NCBI GenBank assembly: GCA_020137815.1
Contig: CM035359.1
Span: 5,835,179 to 5,899,178 of the forward strand
Direction of reading: 5' to 3'
DNA: 64,000 nt
Source: Hormiphora californensis
Taxonomy: Eukaryota > Ctenophora > Tentaculata > Cydippida > Pleurobrachiidae
Of this stretch, positions 61,801 through 64,000 are shown piece by piece. A program made the translations under genes and the position numbers. The notes below the pieces were generated by a model. The model made no database searches. It saw only the letters and a list, made by a program, of their open reading frames with translations, and had not been told where the DNA came from. Positions within the stretch are counted from its first letter, which is position 1. Each line of letters opens with the position of its first letter.

Positions 61801-62110
61801 ACTTCTCGAATAACCATCAAAGCAGGTATAGTTTTGCGACTTAGCAACCGAATAAGCTGCATTACAACCCATCCCTATTCCAAACAACTTAGCCGAATAA
61901 GCTGCATTACAACCCATCCCTATTCCAAACAACAACCCCCTCGCGAGATGGATAATCCCTCTCCAGATGCTCCTGCCAAAACTACTCTAACTACGAAATA
62001 ACAAATTTCACAATAACTTACACAATTTGTGAAGGAGGACGTGCTCCGGAGACGAGTTTAGCAAATCGTATTCCCAGGGGAAGGGGGTCGTACCGGATTC
62101 CGGATCCCAT
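40854..62110 (-). CDS. SLC37: SLC37-family sugar-phosphate/phosphate exchanger
   Basis: Multi-pass ER major-facilitator transporter exchanging sugar phosphates for phosphate. Exons in transcript order: 62110-62022, 61191-61115, 60556-60415, 59614-59559, 59183-59104, 58919-58843, 53189-53091, 47308-47235, 47071-46978, 46852-46768, 46642-46552, 46432-46367, 46244-46150, 43983-43861, 43727-43602, 43111-43046, 42804-42755, 40866-40854. All phases agree, giving about 500 residues, the family's usual length. Family motifs: YLVYMSYHMNKKSLSV, RGFIMGIWNSHTSVGNILGG, GDIATLFDIGGILGSIFCGL, FFSNGPYALITTAVSADL, and GNSQALATVSAIIDGTGSIG. A polar loop (RREEDEERLVRS) lies mid-protein. An in-frame ATG at 62152 would add 14 hydrophobic residues; 62110 fits the family better. 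The last two exons (RLMAKEI and ISWD-stop) are less certain. Introns hold two other genes and several transposons. Confidence 0.94.
41717..41787. mobile_element. Palindromic MITE (copy B)
   Basis: Same family as 3222-3293: starts TACAGTCGAACCCCGATTTA and ends with AATCGGGGTCCGACTGTA. The loop differs. It lies in the inferred last SLC37 intron. Confidence 0.85.
43358..43601 (-). repeat. Minisatellite of about six 41-bp units, each carrying a 5' splice site
   Basis: On the SLC37 strand, the exon ending at 43602 is followed by its donor GTGAGTGTTGTG and then by five further units. Each begins (A/G)G-GTAAGTG or CG-GTAAGTG, continuing TTTTATGAAGGAGCAGTGTA. Each added unit thus has a near-perfect donor. 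The unit length of 41 is not a multiple of three. Confidence 0.93.
44270..44405. repeat. (CT)n-rich tract
   Basis: CT repeats interrupted by CCCC and CCCATC. It lies in the SLC37 intron between exons at 43983 and 46150. A corrupted copy is at 48878-49010. Confidence 0.9.
44670..46144. mobile_element. TA-flanked transposon with GTAAGTTGGGG terminal repeats, 1.47 kb
   Basis: Ends TACCGTAAGTTGGGGTAACT and TACCGTAATCTGGGGTAACT (second on the opposite strand), TA on both sides. Inside, GGGGTAACTTTGGAC and its complement form small hairpins (44893-44930, 45715-45745), and a TA-repeat lies near 44940. A ~100-bp stretch around 45230-45300 recurs inverted around 45470-45535. No intact transposase seen. 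Its right end overlaps the donor site of the SLC37 exon ending at 46150. A corrupted copy is at about 49288-50822. Confidence 0.85.
47350..48240. other. Homopolymer-rich junk joining two copies of the same locus
   Basis: Clean SLC37 intron sequence collapses into homopolymers at 47350 (after CGATCAGGGG) and recovers at about 48240. Coding frames here (poly-Pro/Gly/Phe) are meaningless. Confidence 0.75.
48253..52085. other. Error-rich duplicate of 43741-47350 (probable assembly artefact)
   Basis: Collinear with 43741-47350 over its whole length, including copies of SLC37 exons 8-14 (e.g. KLVCYTFLF near 51310, the polar-loop exon near 51700-51790) and the TA transposon. It has an insertion or deletion every few tens of bases, breaking the exons. 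At 52085 it continues into clean sequence exactly where the first copy decays (after GATCAGGGG). One difference, extra copies of GGAGGTTAGGTAGGGTGCA near 48540-48600, could be allelic. I therefore do not count a second gene. Confidence 0.75.
52440..53085. repeat. Long GA-rich tract
   Basis: About 640 bp of imperfect GA repeats, ending right before SLC37 exon 7 (53091-53189). It lies downstream of that exon on the gene strand, where it reads CT-rich. Serine/leucine-rich open frames in it are compositional. Confidence 0.9.
53192..54063. other. SLC37 intron, no feature apart from small microsatellites
   Basis: A (TG)n run near 53310-53336 and CT-rich patches near 53460-53540. No gene recognised. 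Confidence 0.5.
54276..54830 (-). pseudogene. GIY-YIG endonuclease end of Penelope-like element (left arm)
   Basis: The last 148 residues equal the right-arm frame. It has a Cys/His cluster (CKSRPHDRTHCHITNCLVC) and the GIY-YIG core VVYKIVCKLCNEIYVGET followed by RPCRERFKEH, then EAILIKSLKPSINKRE. In Penelope-like elements this nuclease nicks the target. The reverse transcriptase is missing, so the piece is truncated at its 5' side. Confidence 0.9.
54921..55367 (+). pseudogene. GIY-YIG endonuclease end of Penelope-like element (right arm)
   Basis: Mirror copy of the left-arm frame, reading outward from the centre. The two frames show no difference that I can find, which suggests recent origin or continuing gene conversion between the arms. 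Confidence 0.9.
56105..56872 (+). CDS. Ly6/uPAR-like GPI-anchored protein, nested in an SLC37 intron
   Basis: Exons 56105-56233, 56394-56526, 56646-56872; phases agree, giving about 162 residues. Signal peptide (MSHYELLPLLALLLHLGSA), then MECYRCMNL, the typical Ly6 start (x-C-Y-x-C). Eight cysteines follow in a three-finger-like order, ending TWCEANQ instead of the usual CC...CN. After a small-residue stretch (SSGASTS) a hydrophobic tail (VMVVMGVMWLFVK) ends the protein, the pattern of a GPI-anchor signal. Likely an extracellular surface protein; the ligand is unknown. The pyrimidine-rich tract just before the ATG (56080-56099) could be an acceptor for a non-coding first exon. It is on the strand opposite to SLC37. 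Confidence 0.82.
57179..57946 (-). CDS. Intronless multi-pass membrane protein, family unknown
   Basis: 255 residues in one open frame with about six hydrophobic segments: near residues 23-45, 70-92, 102-122, 127-155, 170-192 and 203-222. A Cys-rich C-terminus (YCDYCETQD) follows. Composition and segment spacing look like a real membrane protein, recalling 4-6-pass sensory or tetraspan types, but I recognise no signature. It lies inside the SLC37 intron on the same strand, 307 bp from the Ly6-like gene. Intronless structure among intron-rich genes suggests retroposition. Confidence 0.6.
   Translation of the reverse strand: MCIIIKTVLTGCPAIKRSWNEENHCAAILCTILHIIDLGISFNSLNYLEKDFKDVNDGKKLRELDEYDMFSKTLILYLRLILCAFCIVFPESRNFTFAAIRVRVSVSTVICHLVSAFVILLMQGEKSFIVDLVIFLAAIWLTISIFFITGSLFPILDSFKKENKPDAYSASSGLLCCGFLFLNIVGIGRAIESFSEFCESASSVNVLEIFLSLSMLVNPVTTLFRWVDSIYCDYCETQDRLPRTVKQGERDAWDA
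57947..58842. other. SLC37 intron remainder
   Basis: No gene or repeat recognised; the short open frames lack codon-level or motif support. Confidence 0.5.
59670..60242. mobile_element. Non-autonomous DNA transposon with 9-bp target duplication
   Basis: Ends GGTGGGCGGACTCTAGTG and, inverted, GGTAGGCGGACTCTAGTG. The direct repeat CATCCTATC flanks it (59661-59669 and 60243-60251). The interior carries about a dozen copies of GCGGACTCTxTATCTA in both orientations, plus three-plus telomere-like CCCTAA units (about 59926-59946). A 9-bp duplication points to Mutator-like elements, 8-bp to hAT; the family is inference. It lies in the SLC37 intron between exons at 60415 and 59614. Confidence 0.85.
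60314..60396. repeat. 83-bp imperfect palindrome (MITE-like)
   Basis: Arms ATTGGTTACGGAATAACCCC and its near complement, centre GGTCGCGAGGCGACC. It ends about 13 bp from the SLC37 donor at 60409-60414. Confidence 0.85.
61199..61218 (-). promoter_or_regulatory. CTAAC-poly(C) splice acceptor of SLC37 exon 2
   Basis: On the gene strand: CTAAC, 11-C tract, CTCTTCAG, exon. The same plan, CTAAC(A) then C10-12 then TTTCAG, precedes exon 6 (58920-58944) and exon 16 (43112-43136). Confidence 0.7.
61848..61937. repeat. 45-bp tandem duplication
   Basis: Two almost identical copies starting CCGAATAAGCTGCATTACAA, in the first SLC37 intron. Confidence 0.95.
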
Positions 62111-62152
62111 GACTAACGCTATTAGAATAGAGTATAGTAGTAACTTTAACAT

Positions 62153-63999
62153 ATAAATATGTTAAAGGAAACATATAATTTACTGAACAATAACATTTCA
62201 ACATCAAAATGAGGGAGTAAAAGATATATATGATGATACAGTGCATCAGATACACTCGTTCCGAAGTTCAAGATAGACAAACAAACAACAAGCCGCAATA
62301 TTCATACAACTCTTCTGAAATATTATGACTGTGAAGGAGAGAAAGAAAGGTAGAGTCAGTGAAGCCATGGTACGAGGGCAGCTGAGATTAGATAAGAAGT
62401 GTTAGGTTGTACGACAGCAAGCAACCACAGTCACATGTAAGCAATTTGTGAGTGTGTGTGTAATATAATACTGTGTGATATGTGGGTTACAGTCTGGAAA
62501 ATCGTCGACAATGCTGAAGAATAAAAAACATGATCTCTACATGGTGAAAGGTTCATCACTCATGAATATCATTAATTATGATCATGAAACTAAATTAGTT
62601 GATGATTTAATATAGGGCCCTCGAGGGGTTATTACTTGTTAGCCTCTTAGTTATTACGGACCAGCTACATGGTTCGGCGACCTAATCAGGGCCTAACCTT
62701 GAATTGCAATGATTTGATACGAGATACGGGACACGGTTCAGTGACCTAATCTGGGTGTAACCTCGATATATAAAGAGTTGATACGAGATACGTTACGGAC
62801 CTAACCAGAATACAGACCTACCCTCAATTCTCTGTCGAAGTTCTACCGACCTGCATCCCTTAATTATCCAATCTTTACGCCAGAGCAATGGCATGCCTCT
62901 TTCGTCACTCAGCTGGGTGAATTGGGGATCTGATTCTCGGCGGGGTGATGCAATGTGATCTGATTTGATGACGGGGCTGCGGCTCAAAGCGGACGCCCTC
63001 AGAGGGCACACGAGAGACAGTGCTCATAAGTGTTCGCCCTGCCACAAGCACATGCAGCGGGCACATCTTCAAAGGGAAGGTTTTATCGCAGTAGAATGAC
63101 GTCCCGGTATTGTTGTTTATTGAAGACGAAACTGTGCTCTTTCAAAGGCAGAGCTGTTAACCAGCTTGAATCTCCCCTCGATGACATTTTGTCGAATAGC
63201 CGCCTGTTAGTACTTAGTACGGGACAGAAGTGAACAGTTGCTTTTCGGCATTTTGACATTTGTTTTAGTTTTAGTACATTCCCCTTCGCTCCTTTAGCTT
63301 CCCAAAGGCAGAAATCAGTACGTTTTTCACTGATAAGAAGATATTGTTCAAGAATCAGTTGTTTCAGTGTTTCTGTAGCCTGGGTAGAGTTAGCAAATTC
63401 AGCACTAGCCTACGTAGTTGTTGTTGTTGTTGTGGTGCTGCGATTCGGACTATGCAGAGCATATCGCCTCAAACGCTCCAAGGAGTCTAACTCCCGGCCT
63501 AACCAAGTAGAACTTGGGAATTCCCTATATGAATCTGGAACTAGGTAACGTTTTGCCTTTGAGAGATTCTTGAGTTTGATTTGATCTGGAGCAAGGTAAC
63601 TTTTTGCCTTTGAGAGACTCTTGAGTTTGGTCTGGAACAACGTAACGGTATCCCGTCATGAGCTTAGTTTGGTCTGGCACAAGGTAACATTTGCCTTTGA
63701 TAGTGTCTTGTGTTTGATTTGGTCTGGAGCTAGGTAACGTTTTGCCTTTGGGAGGTTCTTGGATTTGGTTCGGTCTGACGCCAATCGTAAAGACGACAGT
63801 GTTTGGGTTGTGCTCTTCGTCTGAGCCTGTGTACCTGCGGTTATTTGATAGTAGCTTACAGTTTTGTTGGAGTGATAGTACCGTTGCCATCTTGGGACGG
63901 TGTCCGTTTCGTGTGGTCTCTGTTTGCTTTTCTAGGTCGTACAGAGGTGAGAGCTACGTAGTGGGGATAGGGATTTCCGGTCCGCCGTCTCATCGAGAC
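62153..63999. other. Region upstream of SLC37; no gene established
   Basis: Should contain the SLC37 promoter near 62.2 kb. Around 63520-63780 a ~50-bp tandem repeat (GTTTTGCCTTTGAGAG with TCTTGAGTTTGGTCTGG) gives open minus-strand frames with a repeated QTQESLKGKTLP motif. The register changes between copies, so protein coding is doubtful. A short (TTG)n lies at 63417-63432. Confidence 0.5.
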
Positions 64000-64000
64000 G

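Noticed and set aside
63410-63890. Repeat protein with QTQESLKGKTLP units
   Set aside because: The repeats change register between copies, there is no signal, start context or splice framework, and the DNA repeat alone explains the open frames.
1-63999. tRNA, rRNA, bacterial operons, riboswitches or prophage
   Set aside because: Nothing of this kind was recognised; the window is intron-rich animal DNA.

Overview
The window is animal nuclear DNA. Genes are split into short exons with GT-AG introns, and several branch-point-like CTAAC motifs lie 15-30 nt before the acceptor. The recognisable genes are metazoan: a Rho guanine-nucleotide exchange factor, an arfaptin, an oligosaccharyltransferase OST3/OST6 subunit (MAGT1/TUSC3 type), an SLC37 sugar-phosphate exchanger, an F-type lectin-like protein and a Ly6-like protein. 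Introns are full of transposon relics and (CT/GA)n runs. An aquatic invertebrate, perhaps a sponge or another early-branching animal, is plausible, but the species cannot be fixed from this sequence.

Layout. (1) 559-8121 (+): 3' part of an RGS-family-like RhoGEF (DH then PH). (2) 9658-20110 (-): arfaptin, with a LINE (11.6-16.4 kb, opposite strand) in one intron. (3) 20462-24724 (-): complete OST3/6 gene, with a secreted F-type-lectin-like gene (23100-24105, +) antisense in its second intron. (4) 25738-29378 (+): start of a cysteine-rich single-pass membrane protein gene. One intron holds a 2.1 kb foldback element, itself split by a TA-targeting transposon. (5) About 29.48-36.36 kb: low-complexity, error-like sequence. 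(6) 37.43-39.35 kb: 5'-truncated LINE with reverse transcriptase. (7) 40854-62110 (-): SLC37 over 18 exons. One intron contains an inverted pair of Penelope-like fragments, a GPI-anchored Ly6-like gene (+) and an intronless multi-pass membrane protein gene (-).

Most unusual are two minisatellites that have multiplied splice sites. In the RhoGEF, 23 tandem 34-36 bp units upstream of exon 6 each carry the acceptor AG plus the first ~21 nt of the exon. In SLC37, ~41 bp units just after an exon each carry a GTAAGT donor. Compact inverted-repeat elements also sit within 20 bp of 5' splice sites at three places.

Assembly quality is uneven. The stretch 43.74-47.35 kb recurs at 48.25-52.09 kb with scattered small indels, separated by homopolymer noise. 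About 4.7 kb here is probably an assembly duplicate rather than a real second locus.
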